Source: Sanghuangporus weigelae
Lineage: Eukaryota; Basidiomycota; Agaricomycetes; Hymenochaetales; Hymenochaetaceae
Assembly (NCBI GenBank): GCA_033182465.1
Contig: CP137323.1
Span: 1,550,001-1,614,000, forward strand
DNA: 64,000 nt
Direction of reading: 5' to 3'
Below, one piece after another: positions 35,322-49,205 of this stretch; the stretch's first letter is position 1, and each line of letters begins with the position of its first letter. Position numbers and translations under genes: made by a program. The notes under the pieces are model-generated. The model was given only the letters and a program-made list of their open reading frames with translations, searched no databases and was not told the DNA's origin.

Positions 35322-36588
35322 TCCGACGTAAATTAAACGATGGACTTATAGATAAGCTGGATGTGGATAGAGAGTTCTGACTCTGCAAGAGACACTAAGA
35401 AAATGGGAATGGGGAATTTCTATGGAGGATGAAGACGTGATATTTATACAGAGAGAAATACGTTTGCCACAGAGAAAAGAGTCTGCCACAGAGTAATAGG
35501 TTTGCCACAGCAAAACTCGTTCAAATTTCGCACTGGCCAGAATTACATACAAGATCCTCTAGAATTTTGGCTAGAACGTGAAACCCGCCAACCACAGGAG
35601 GTTTTTGCATTTTGGCCAGAATTCTGCGTAGGTCTGAAATCCTTTTTCGCTGCCCGGTGTGTAATGTGCCACACAGAAATAAGTAAACCTTCGTTTCAGT
35701 GATCGATAATGATTGTGACGCTGCGTACCAGTCTGCTTCCGACTTTGAGTGCGCTTTGGCTCTTCACCTGGTTCTTCAGCGAGGAGAACTTCGACACGCA
35801 GCTACTATCTTTGAGAATGGACTTATCTTTCTGCCTGTTTTGCTTTGCCTACGGCCAGAAAGGGCATTGATTCGATGCCTACGTTTCAAATCTCAGAACA
35901 TTGCAGCTATCGTACAGAGTGAAGGGATACCTCGAATTACCGGCGCCCTGCTATCTTCAAAAAATTTTTTTTTGCGTTCTTGCCACTTTTCTTGTAAGTT
36001 TGCTGCGACTCTACCTCGGCGACCTATCTCGCCTCACAGGTGGCCTCAACTTGTCCGAGATTGCGTAGGCAAACATGGTCAGCTGATTAGCGCTCTGGTG
36101 GTTAATCTTCTCTGTGTATGCATACTCTTTTCAGAGTTTGCTGGATTACCCAGGCGGCCTACAGATCCATCCTCCAGTCGCACTCGTAATTGAAAACAGG
36201 TTGAACTTAGAGCTAACACATTATGAGAGCTGCATTTCTGCCGCTCTTGCTTGAGTACTCTCTCTGCTAGAGCAATGATACGGGAGTACTTCATCAGGAT
36301 CAACCGATAACCCTGTCTCCTGATTCCTACGTAACTTGAAGACCCTCCTCAGCTGCATTGTCGGTAACAGTGAAACCACCGCGGATAGTTTGAACACCAC
36401 CGGAACAGGCACCGGGTCACAACAGTACTAGTGATGATTAGACACCGTCAGTTTCCTTCCCTCCAGATGAGTCATCGACGACGAATTTTGTGGTAATGTT
36501 GAAAATGGAACCAAGTGGTAGAACTTTAGAAAGTAGAAGTAAGAATGGCGAAGGCAAATATATTCAAATGGACTAGCAGCGGATCATA
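35322..36588. other. Gene-poor interval
   Basis: Contains a 164-codon plus-strand open frame (35699-36193) with no recognisable domain and no splice support, not called. The short repeat TGCCACAG occurs three times at about 35464-35510, spaced roughly 23 bp. Confidence 0.4.
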
Positions 36589-36608
36589 TTGCCACGTGCC
36601 CGTGGCAA
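36589..36608. repeat. Short palindrome with CACGTG core
   Basis: ttgccacgtgcccgtggcaa: arms ttgccacg and cgtggcaa around a short spacer. It includes the E-box hexamer CACGTG. A bHLH/CPF1-type binding site is possible but unproven. Confidence 0.4.
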
Positions 36609-36629
36609 ATCCTAGATCGACGAAATTTG

Positions 36630-37727
36630 AATATTTCTTTATTGGATTGGAAAATTACGTAGAGACTCGTAGAGAGAAATCAATGTAGATTGAAATTTCA
36701 AGGTCAAGACAAGAGATACCGGGCTCGATATGAACAATTCGGCTCTCCTTTCCGTAGCGTACAGAGACTCACGATATCCTTCCTTTGAATTGTTGCACAA
36801 TTGGTCAACGCGCGCAGCTCACTGGAGCGAACCATGCGCTATCAAGAACTATGCCGCTTGCATTTCCATCATAAGTCCAGAAAAGCGGGTATAGGTCCGA
36901 GGCAGACTCGGGTGAATCAGCCCTAGAATCCAGACCGAAGTGATGAGAAAAAAGTCAGCTCCCGAAAGCAGTGCAGGAATTCATCTTCCGTCGTAAACTT
37001 CATACATCAAAATCCAGTCGTTACACCCTGAACATGAGAAAAACAACAAAACAGAAAGAATCAACATACAAACAAGACACAGGAAAAAATGCCCATCCAG
37101 ATTATCAGACACAGAACAATTCAATGTGGCGTCGCCTCGGTCAGAGTAAGGCCATCTTCAGTTCTCCAACTTCACCTCTTCATCTTGCCCCCGAACTGAG
37201 ACGCGCTTCTCCTCAACACCGACATTCTCGCCATCCCCTTGCGTCGAGATTGACTCCGCAGCATGATCAGCACCCAGACCCTTCGCAGCCCTCACGAATG
37301 CAATAACCTTTTCTAGATCCTTCCATCCTCCTTGTTCGCCATCCAAGCTCTGTCGATCACGCTCAACACCACCTGCAACGTCGACAGCCCACGGACGGAC
37401 ACGTTCGACTGCTTCAGAGACGTTATCAGGTGTGAGACCACCTGCGAGTATTATCGGCAAACGCGGGAGGTGGAAATTCGCTGACGGAGATGATACAGTT
37501 GGAGAGTTGGAGTCGCTCGGACCGACGTGGCCATTTGTCTGGCCATTGACTGAGGTTCGAGTAGAAGAGGGAGAGACGGAAGCGAGTTTGGATGCAGAAG
37601 GCTCGACTTCCCCAGCATCCGCAACAGTCTTCGCAAGGTCCCAATCGACCACCTTCCCACTCCCTCCGCTAAGACCGTCCTCTCTCACCGCATCAAGTAG
37701 TACATACTTATGCAACCCAGATCTACT
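36630..37727. repeat. Segmental duplication, parent copy (matches about 31650-32784)
   Basis: Downstream flank and final ~570 bp of the intact TRP1 gene; see the truncated copy. The two lie about 5 kb apart in the same orientation, with the SRPK-like kinase and the small unknown gene between them. Confidence 0.8.
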
Positions 37728-39847
37728 TATCTCCTCGACGCCCTTCCCTTCCTTGTTCACGTGGAAGACACGGATGACCGGTACTGGAATGTGCGAAGCC
37801 CAGTGAAGAGGTTCTGACCCATGGAGCTGTACGATGTCTAGTTGAACTGACGCTACCATGGAGAGAATGTACGGGAGTGGCTGATCTTGGAAAACACCAA
37901 TAAGCAGCGGCCGAGCGTGTCCTGCGCGTAGTGTCAGGGATAGACGAGCAGCGTGTGCCGCAAACCAGGGTAAATTGACATCCTGCTCTGCCTCGTGCTC
38001 TCGCCTATCTTGCGAAGAAGTAGAAGATCCCTCCGTCTCAGCCTGCGTTCTCCTCTCTCTTATCGCATGTGCAATCTGGCAGGCAACTTCAGGGCTCACG
38101 CGTCGCTTGCTAGAAGGGACAAAGTTCAGACCTAGCATATCGGCGCCCGCCTGCGCAGCTGTGAGGGCCTCATCAATCGTGCGGATTCCGCAGATCTTCA
38201 CTAAAGGCGGCTGTTCCCCTTGCTCGGAAGATGATGAGGGTAATGCCCAACCGAGGAGATCACGAATGTATGCACGGGTATCTTGCGCACGCATCAAAGC
38301 CTCTCCAACAAGGACAGCCTGGACGCCTTGCTTTGCGTATGTCCTAACTTCCTCTGGTCCAGAAATACCGCTTAGAGCGCAAAGAATAACATCCTTTCCT
38401 TGTACCAAATCGACAAGTCTACTCGTCGTCCCCATATCCACCTCGAAATTATGCAGATTCCTGTTATTCACGCCTACGACCTTCGCCCCGACTTCAAGGG
38501 CAGCGCCCATCTCTTCGGCATTATTCACTTCGACGAGGGGTTCCATTCCCAGTTTCTTCGAATAGCTGTATAATGCTTTGAGGCGCGGGAGAGGTAGTAG
38601 AGCAACGATAAGAAGGACTGTATCGGCACCGTGCAATCGCGCTTCGGCAATTTGGTATTCGGAGACGATGAAGTCTTTTCTAAGAACGGCTGGACGATTG
38701 GGCAAGGAAGCAATCGCATTGCGCGCGAGAGACATATCGAGCAGAGAGCCTTTGAACCAGCTAGGTTCCGTCAAGACCGAAACAACTGAAGCTCCTGCGA
38801 GGGCGTATGTCAATGCTTGCTGTGCTGCATTCGCCTTTAATGAAATGGGTCCCTTTGAAGGAGATGCTCGTTTTATCTCTGCCATGAGTGCTGGTGACAT
38901 TCCAGGAGCGGTGCGAAGACGATCGACAAGGGAGATGAGAGGTGGTGAAAGATTCATTGCGAGCAGAGTCTCGAGATCTTCCATCGAAGTTCCCGGAGTA
39001 TTCTTGGCCGACTCGATATCTTTCAAGCGTTGGGTGTGGATCTTTTCAAGGATCGTTGGCAGTTTACTTTGCTTTGTTTGAGAGGAAGCGGCACTGCCAT
39101 TCGGTACGGATGGGCCGGCAACTGGGAATGGAGGGAGGGATAAATCTGTAATACGAGCAAAGGGATTTTCATCCCAAGTTCCTCCTCTTAAGTTCAAGAA
39201 GTTCTTCAGCAAGCTATCGCCCTCCTCGGAGAGTGCACTCTCGGGATGATACTGGACGGCTTCAATAGCAAATTGACGATGCCGTACGCCCATAATGACC
39301 CCGCTTTCTTCTGTCGCTGCTGTTATAGCCATAACATCCGGTAGAGTCTTTATTGAAGCACTGAGCGAGTGGTAGCGCGTGGACATGAATGATTGAGGAA
39401 GCCCATTGAAGATCCCACGCCCATCATGACGGATAGGACTTAGCTTGCCGTGCTTAATCTCGCCTGCATAGCTACAACATTCATCTTAGAGAAAATGCTC
39501 TTAAAGAAAACGGCTGCTAAAACTCACCCAATCTCTCCACCGAAAACGTCGACTAGAACCTCCAAGCCCATGCACACGCCGAGAATGGGCACCTTGCCCG
39601 TAAAGAACCTGACCGCCTCTCCACTGATTCCGGAGTCCGTCTTGGGGTGTCCTGGACCAGGGGAGATAATCAGACGCTTGATGTCAAGGTAAGGTAAAGC
39701 AGAAGAAGATATGGCATCGTTTCGAATGACGGTAACATCCACGCCGAGGAGGGTGAGAGACTGGTAGAGGTTCCAGGTGAAGGAGTCGAAGTTGTCAATC
39801 ATGAGCACGTCGATGGGACGCTTGAGATTGTCCGGAACATACGCCAT
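37158..39847 (-). CDS. TRP1: Trifunctional tryptophan biosynthesis protein (GATase / IGPS / PRAI)
   Basis: Exon 1 is 39528-39847 and exon 2 is 37158-39471, one intron, 877 residues. The order is as in other fungi. The anthranilate synthase glutaminase (MIDNFDSFTWNLYQSL, IISPGPGHP, nucleophile Cys in GVCMGLE, His/Glu in VQYHPES) feeds ammonia to the separate TrpE subunit. Indole-3-glycerol-phosphate synthase has LMAEIKRASPSKG, RKDFIVSEYQIAEARLHGAD and EPLVEVNNAEEM. Phosphoribosylanthranilate isomerase has KICGIRTIDEALTAAQAGAD, GLNFVPSSKR, QLHGSEP and PIILAGGLTPDNV. Only the PRAI part is unusual: after DWDLAKTVADAGEVEP there is a low-complexity Ser/Asn insert (about 45 residues), and an acidic tail follows KGLGADHAAES. 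All signature motifs are intact. The cytosolic product catalyses three steps of the tryptophan pathway. Its 5' end faces SLT2. Confidence 0.95.
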
Positions 39848-40481
39848 GTTGCTACAGCTGCAGCGACGCGCCAAACTCTACTGAAAGTTAAGCTAGGGAA
39901 GAACAGCAAGAGGGCCTTATATGAGACGAGTCCGGTCAGGCCTGCTGTGTCGAAATCAAATATCCGCCGATGTCGACTTTTTGCGATAGTTACAGAGTAC
40001 AATCTGCGGGTTCACCGCGTGAGCTTTTGTTTTGTTAAGTTGCCAGGAAATGATGACTGCCTCGGGTAAATGCGCCTCCGTTGGTAAAAGAAGACTATTC
40101 ACGCGTGGATCGAGCACGTGCTTGGCACTTTATTCTAATTTTCTGATTTTTTTCCTTCCGCATGCAGATGTTACACAATAAGACTGCTGCAGCATATACT
40201 TAGCATAGACCAAATCTGAATTTCGTCTTTCGTGTTTCACCAGACTACCACAATTGGCAAGCTAGATCAGCGGGATCAGCGAGGATCACGGAGTAATCAG
40301 CGAATGTAACCCCATCTATCGATACCAAACAGGAGACTCGAGTCGGTGCATCAATCTCGAATGTGCTGAACGAGGCGCCGACCCCCCCAACGTTACTTTT
40401 GCACTCTCACCACTATCTTACATTTTGGACCTTTCTTGCAACGCATACAATACACAAAAAATAGCGATAAGGCCAAGTAGA
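39848..40481. promoter_or_regulatory. Divergent promoter between TRP1 and SLT2
   Basis: 634 bp separating two outward-facing start codons, with no gene inside. I see no unambiguous TGACTCA-type Gcn4 site or canonical TATA box. Confidence 0.5.
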
Positions 40482-42335
<1,854 letters not shown>

Positions 42336-43738
42336 ATCATGATCTGGAAAACTATTCGGAGATTTCTGTCTCTTTGAGATTCCCAAGTTTGACAGCAATG
42401 ATAGTCCGCTCAGAGGATTGTTCAAGAGTGTAGGATCTATGTGTATGATGTGTCTGGGTTTGATAGTTTGGGATTTAAGAATGGCAAAAGTGATATTGAC
42501 GTTAGGTGTTGATCCAAAGCTGTTGTTTTTTTCCAATATTTGTTCGGATTACAAGCGGCTAGCTTGAGTTGTACATACGCTGTGCGGGGTAGAAAGATTG
42601 TTCTTAGGTATTCTGTACACTTCTGATAAATTATAAAATGAAGGGTGTGTGAAAAGAAAGCAATGAAATTCGTATGCCGGATTTCATGGTTCACTAATTA
42701 GTCCGGTGCAATATCTCACTCAATCAGCCACCACAAGTGCATTGCCTTCTTTTCTCGGTTTAGTTCCGACTCAATTGGAACATAGATACTACACAATGCG
42801 TCCTTCCATCAATTTGTATGTAGAAAGCTTGACCCTACCCTTTCCCAGACAAGTAATGGACAAGCAACAAAGCACACCTTTTGAGTTATTAGCAAGACAC
42901 TAGGCCATGCTTAAGGTGATCCATCGGCCGGCACGATCACATCGACTTGAAGCACTGAGACGAAATTTATATATGACATTGAATCATTGACAGACGAGGC
43001 AGTGAACTTAGACGATGAATTCGTTGTGGGGCAATATGTAAGACTGAAAGCTTTATCATCAACCTTAAGACAAAGTTTACGATCGATTAGCATTCACTTC
43101 TGGGAATTCCGCTCTTTCTTCGTGTTGTAAGCCATGCCACAGTATCCTGACTGGGGCTCCAATACGAGTCTGTTTGTGGAATAGTAATGCTCAGTCGAGG
43201 TTGTATGCAAAATCTGTATCGACAAGATGATTATAATGCCTCTAAATACGTCTTTTGAAGTGTCCCTAATTTGAAGAAAAGCGATCGAAAAATCTTTTCA
43301 AACTCACTGCTCCCTTAGACTCATAGCGATTGACATAAAACCCGCCATTACAAGTGATTATCGATCGGCGACAAGCCGATGCTATTGAAAGCCATCACGG
43401 CCAAGAGTTCACGAGAGAAGCGAATCGGAGGAACATGGAATGTGGCTACCAACAGACAACGAAATTTTTGTGAAAACCCTGGACAGTATACGATTTACAG
43501 GATCACGGCTTTTGCCGATCAATTGATGCCAGAAATAATTACAAATATTGAAATTCTTCGCATTTGATCTTGTTCCACACCACACCGACCATCTGGTTGT
43601 TGTTCTATTCTATTTCACCCACTGAGGTCCTACGAGATGATAAGAGAACTTATCTTTCGACAACCTTGTCATCTCGACACTGTCTCCGAGGTTCGCCATT
43701 TCTGTAAGCTTGAAGTGTCCGACGACTAACGTGTTTCC
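42336..43738. other. Gene-poor interval between SLT2 and NLR relic
   Basis: No supported gene. The first small exon of the relic could lie near 43636 (ATGATAAGAGAACTTATC), but this is not certain. Confidence 0.4.
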
Positions 43739-45245
43739 AGTAACCCGCCTCGAAGGACTGCGTCGGGACTATCATTTTCATAGCAGGGTTTCAGATCTCT
43801 ACATCAAAGTTGAGTTTGATGATGTGACCAGGGACGAATCAAAACTTCTTCTGTTTACACGGCGTTGCTAGCTCAGGAAAGAGCACCATTTATACAACAA
43901 TTGGTGAATATTTCAGAAACATTTCCCGTCTTGGAGCCTTTTCTATCTTCCAGAGGGGCAAAAGCGAGCCATCGTCGGTTATTAGGACCATCGTTTACAG
44001 ATAAGCACTGTTCGTTTCTGCTATCGGCTCAAGCATTCTCTCGGGGCTTGCCTACGACTAGGATATTGCAGCACCGTTGTCAGTTTAACAATTCAATAAG
44101 CTCCTCATAGGGCCTCTCTCCGCTGCTGCAGCCTAGCTACTGGACCCATAATTATCATTCTCGACGCGCTAGATGAACGTATTTCTCAACGCGAGCCGAC
44201 AAGATGCAGACATCGACAAAGTTCTTTCCTCACTGACAGACAGTATCTACATAATGGAACTAGATTATGCTTCGGAAGCTAGCTAGCGGGATATCCTTTC
44301 CTACCTGCGCACGAAGATGCATAACGTCATCGCGAACCAGGTAGAAACTAGTTGAGGGAGGATGATATGTCGTTGCTCACGAAAGTCGCAGGCGGCTTAT
44401 TCGTCTGGGCGTCAACTGCTGTAAAGATGGTCAAGAATAGTGACAATCCGAATCATCAGCTTGGTTGCCTCGTATCGGATTCAAGATCACTGATTAATTT
44501 TGGCTTGCATGAACTGTATGGGATGATACTCCATGTATCGGAAACAAGAGGTAGCGAGATCGCTTCGAGAAGGTCATGGCGCTGCTCCTTCTAAGCAAGA
44601 CTCTTCTTACGGCGAAAAGTATCGACAGCATCTTGGTTCTCAGCGCAGGAGACATCTTTGTTTATACTGTCGAGACTGCGAAGTGTACTGCAGATGGAAG
44701 CCGCATGGCGATCGCTCTTCAAGACGCATCGATGATTGCCCTGAACACTGTAAGTAGACAGATCGCTGCCGATCCTCTCGTAGGACATCGAGATGCCGTT
44801 CGGTCTGTCATATTTTCCCTGGATGGAAAGTTTCTTGTCTCTTGCTCTAATAATAATACGACACGGATTCGGAATGCGGAAAGTTCAATCCGTTCGCGAG
44901 CCGATCGAGGACCACGAGAACGTGGTTCGGCGCCTTGTTTTGTCACCCGATAATTCTCGTATTGCTTCAGGGTCCCTGGACAATACTAGTAAAGTATGGA
45001 CGTATCGGGCCTTCCGCTCCCTTCCAATGGACATGAAGGCCCTTCGACTTGTAGAAGTCCCTATTCGGATTGGCGTTTGGTAGAAAACAGATGGATTCTG
45101 AGAGAACCAGATCTGGTCGAGATTCACTCTTATTGATTCCTTCCGACTTTCGTCGGACGCTCTGGAGACCTCGGAATACAGCCCTGCTTAGTTGTGAATT
45201 TTGGACAAAGCTTGATTTCACCGACGCAACTCTTGGAGCGACTCC
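43739..45245 (+). pseudogene. C2-NACHT-WD40 NLR-like relic, copy C
   Basis: Heavily eroded third paralogue. It begins with the C2-like fragment VTRLEGLRRDYHFHSRVSDL and YIKVEFDDVTRDESK, then jumps directly to LHGVASSGKSTIYTTI, so the helical region and the start of NACHT seen in copies A and B are deleted. The P-loop Gly is changed to Ser (GVASSGKST). Walker B survives as PIIIILDALDE. NACHT C-terminal pieces are AGGLFVWASTAVKMVKNS and SLINFGLHELYG. Only about three WD40-like units remain (VRSVIFSLDGKFLVSCSNNN, VVRRLVLSPDNSRIASGSLD). The tail appears as LLLIPSDFRRTLWRPRNTAL then FWTKLDFTDATLG. Stops and shifts occur throughout. It is non-functional as a protein. Confidence 0.85.
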
Positions 45246-46651
45246 CCGTAGCGGAGGCAAAGCACGATCTGCACACGAACTACGTTGCTTCCTTCACTGC
45301 ACAACATTCCATTCCATCGAGACGTCTAAACATTATTTTTGATCTGATTTCTTTTTCGCTCTGTATGTATTTGTTTGCTTCCAATAGGCACACGATGAAC
45401 TTATCACCAGCCACGGTGTTACCTTTCTCGCTCTCATCTCACCCCCCTTCATGGGTGGAATCACCCGGACTCAAATGCAAAGCATTCAGATTGAATCCCA
45501 AAAGACAAAAGAGAAAGAGACCAGCACGTGTTGAAGAAGGAACATAGAAATGATATGCACAGCAACAACAGGTCGACCAAGGATCAATCCAAATCTAGAG
45601 AAAAGAAGAGAAAAAAATGAGGGTCGCAAAACGGAGGTAGAATAGAAACCGGAATAAGATGCGTCAAAGTATTTATTAACATAGAACTATGCAAGATGAT
45701 GGATGGACATGATAGGATGCAACGCAGAAAATGCAGGAGAGTATGAAGCAAAACAAAAGAAAGAGAAGAGAAGAACCAAAAAGACCTGATGCGAAAACAC
45801 AGACCTGATGCCTGCCCAAGGAGATTGAAGATGGAGACTGATGGAAGAAGCGATAGAATGCCCAATGTAACTAGAAGAATAAATATGAATTGAACACGTG
45901 ACGCATATGTCAACAGGCGAAGTCATTAATGCAGATGATGAGCGGTAGAACTGAATGAGAAGCAAAGCATTGCAAAAGGAAGTTATGAGATGATTGTGTA
46001 TGAGCACTGGAGCATGGAACAGAACGAGTCAGAAGCATAGCAATGTGAGGATGCTTCTACGCCGAGCGGCGTATGGTGCGCTGGGTGATGGTGGGGAGAG
46101 GTGACAGAGCTGTTCACGACCCGCTCTTTGAAATCCAAAGGTAGAAACGAACGAGGGAGGGAGAGACGAAGGTAAGAAAGGAAGGGTGAGGCAAAACAAA
46201 CCCTGCCACATTCGACAAGAACGCATAAGAAGTAACACCCAATGATGATATCCAAATGATAACACAGAATCTGTATGTATCCCAATACGCAATCCACATG
46301 CCGAATGATTAATGCGTCGAAAATTGCGTAGGGAAGCAGAGAAGAGAACAAGACAGCTGTGATGAACAGTTTGCCATGGACAAAACGAACGAAGCGATTT
46401 GGGAAGCGCGAGAACGTGCTGATCAAAAAGAAGTGACCGCAACATTCACCATGAGCGGATAGGACAACGTGAACATTTGTACAGTAACGTAACAGGATCA
46501 GTAATGAATTGAGAATGCAAATGTGAGCGGGTGCTGTGCTATGCCGGAGTCGATGATGATGCCATAGAAAATAAATACGAGGGCCACCAAACCAAATTAT
46601 CGAAGACAGAAGGCGACGTGAGAGAAGGATTAGACGAACGACAGGTCGTCA
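45246..46651. other. Gene-poor interval
   Basis: Purine-rich on the plus strand around 45590-46250 and presumably includes the 3' UTR of the next minus-strand gene. Minus-strand open frames here are low-complexity hydrophobic and have no splice support. No gene called. Confidence 0.4.
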
Positions 46652-49205
46652 TCATAACCCTATTGCCTTCTCCGAGGTCGAGCTAGCTTCGCTCTTCTCG
46701 AGTTCTGCGGGGGCCACGACTTCCACTTCGACACCGAAATTTATCTTCTTTTCCTCATCTCGTAACTCGCTCGGTACCTCGCAACTTGGCGCATCCTTCT
46801 CGGCCTCTACTGCATCTATACCTACATGGACATGCACCTCATATTTCTTTCCCTCTTCGTTCAGATCCATACGCGACTCGCGTCTCGATGCAGAGGCAGA
46901 ACGAGAGACGCCCCGAGAGGAGGATGTCGACATAGGCACAGGCACAGGCACAGTCATCGCGCTTTCCGTAGGGGAAGCAGTCGGCGTCGGAGCAGGAGTC
47001 GACTCGCTCATGGGCCCAAAGTCCGAGTCCGGAAGCGCAGATGGGGGAAGTCTCCGTCGTTTCGATGCCGAGTTTGAATTGGGAATCGGGATAGGAACCG
47101 ACATGCTCCTCTCCAGTGATGAGCTTCGGGGAAAAGTAGATGAGGCGGGCGTTGGAGGAAGAGGGATCATCGCCGGTTGCATTTCCTCGTCTTCCCTCTC
47201 CTTCGAAGTAGCGTCCAACTGCCTCTGTACCATCACACCTGCTACCGAGCTCGTCGAAGGCGATCTCGGTGACCCCGCCGGAGAAGGCGGAAGTGGGATC
47301 TCACTAGCCGAAGGGAGTCTACGAGGTGAAGGAGGGAGTGCTCCCATTACTACCCCTTCGCTAACACTTAATCCCGTTCCGGTCACTGCGCCCGTTCCTC
47401 TCCCACTCCCAGATCCTGCATTGGAACTAGGTTCTGAGATCGAAGGTGTATCCAACATAGGAGATTTGATTATCGGCTGGTCCAAACGCGCCGCAATATC
47501 AACCACATTGACAGCAACGGAAGGTTCGGAAATGGATATCGGTGCCAGTGGGATGAAAGATAGTCTTTTCTTTTTCTTCTCCGAGTTACTCGACTTGTCT
47601 GATCTTTGCGAACTCGAGCCTGAAGTTGAACTTTGGTCGCTACCATTTTTCCCTTTCCCTTTCTTTCGTTCTTTTTCTTTCTCCTTGTCTCCTCCTCCTG
47701 CGCCTTTTCCTTTATCTTTCTCGCCCTCCTCGTCTGATTTTCGTCCCCTCAACCTCTGAGCGAAGACTTTCGCTATGTAGGATATTCGTCGACTCGATTT
47801 GGCACTCGCGATCACACCCGGTCCTTTCCCGCCTTCCTTCTCAGCGCCTTCTTCGGCACCCGAAGCCGCACCCGAATCGCCCTTGGTACTTGTGTCGGCC
47901 TGCTTTATGCCCGTCGATGGCGCCGCCGTATGGTTTTGACTCCTCAGAGGCAACTTCCCTCGCAGCTTATTGATACTCCCAGACCTGGAACGCGTCACGT
48001 CCGTCTTGGGCGTGCCAGCAGAAACCGCAGCACTGAACGTAATGCTCATCCTCCTGCTACTAGGCCCCGCTTCCGTGGCTGGAGCTGGAGCTGGAGCTTC
48101 CCCATTTCCCACTTCGGCTTTCAACTCCGAATTTATTTGATCCCCCCCATTCACCGTCCCCACCCCCGCCCCTTTCTGTCGTTCCCCTTGCCCCAGGGAA
48201 CCACCACCATGATCCGAAGTATCAATTGTCGTACTTTCCTCCGTAGTGGCCTCATGCACTGCAACACCGATCACCAGCGCTTCGTCATCCGGCAAGATTT
48301 CATTAATCGCTCCACGCGAGCGCATGCGAGTAAGCGTTCTCGACAACGCACTGGACATAGCCTTGGTAAGCGTATTCCTCCTTCCGACGATCGTCTCCTT
48401 CTGCGTGGTGTGGTTCTCTTCTTCGCGATGCCGTGCATGGTTAGACGTAAAGGAGGAAGTTGCCGTACTGAGGGAGGAAATTGTCGATGTGCGTGTCTAT
48501 TGCAAACAATTTGCATCAAGAGAGGACATGACATTGAATAAATTAGCCATGAAGAAATGGATCAGGATCGAAAATGTTTTAGTTGCAGAACGTACGTTAG
48601 CTCGGTAGAGATGTGGGGGAGAGGCCCAAGGCACGGGCGATCCAGGTCCACTTCCTGTATGGTGCTGCTCGGCAGGCACATCAGAGTACTAAATCAGATA
48701 TTCGAAAATCCATAAGAAAAGTCAGCCAAAGTTTCTTCCAACCACGGACTGGATGTAACAATAGGCCGAAAAAAAAACACTTACACTTCTGACACGCGAA
48801 ATGCTTATGCTCTGTCGCCGGCGTTTCTTAGCTGCTAGCATGAGTTCCGCGTTCGTGAGCGCACTGACGAAAGGGTCGAGAGGACCTGGATGCGAAGCGG
48901 CTTCTTCTTCCTCTTCTAACGCCCGTCGTTCGCTCGCTTCTTCGATTTCTCGAAAGACCTGGGAATACAAAGAAGAAAAAAATGGAAGATGTCAGTTCTG
49001 TTTGTTCTCCCGCGTACTTTCCGATGTTTGCGCCGACCGGAAAAGAGCGTGTTTTGCGGAGCGGAAGGCGGAAAGCCCGCCAAAGACCGAGCCTCGACCT
49101 TCCAGAAAGGACAGGAAGTAAATGACGCACCCTTTCGAGTTTCTCGTCGGTAAGAACTCCTTCTGCCATCGAATCCGCTAATTGTGGTGTTGGTGAGGTA
49201 GACAT
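46652..49205 (-). CDS. Large Ser-rich, disordered protein of unknown function
   Basis: Four exons in phase 0 (49131-49205, 48785-48958, 48596-48688, 46652-48496) give 728 residues. The N-terminus is ordered and charged: MSTSPTPQLADSMAEGVLTD, then VFREIEEASERRALEEEEEA, then a helix FVSALTNAELMLAAKKRRRQ followed by SISISRVRS, a basic Arg/Ser segment like a kinase target. Next comes TLTKAMSSALSRTLTRMRSR. The remaining 550 residues are low complexity: Lys/Glu/Gly runs (EEGEKDKGKGAGGGDKEKEK), Ser-Pro motifs and repeated PLPPSP/IPLPPTP. The C-terminus alternates acidic and hydrophobic residues. No enzymatic motif is visible. The clean phase-0 exon structure over four exons supports a real gene. It could be a scaffold or regulatory protein, which is only a guess. 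Confidence 0.7.

Noticed and set aside
35699-36193. 164-codon open frame between the small unknown gene and TRP1
   Set aside because: No recognisable domain, no splice context and no support on coding features. Composition looks like non-coding sequence.
45584-46445. Overlapping minus-strand hydrophobic frames
   Set aside because: They arise from a purine-rich plus strand read in reverse, giving Phe/Leu/Ser-rich frames in several registers. No splice or motif support.
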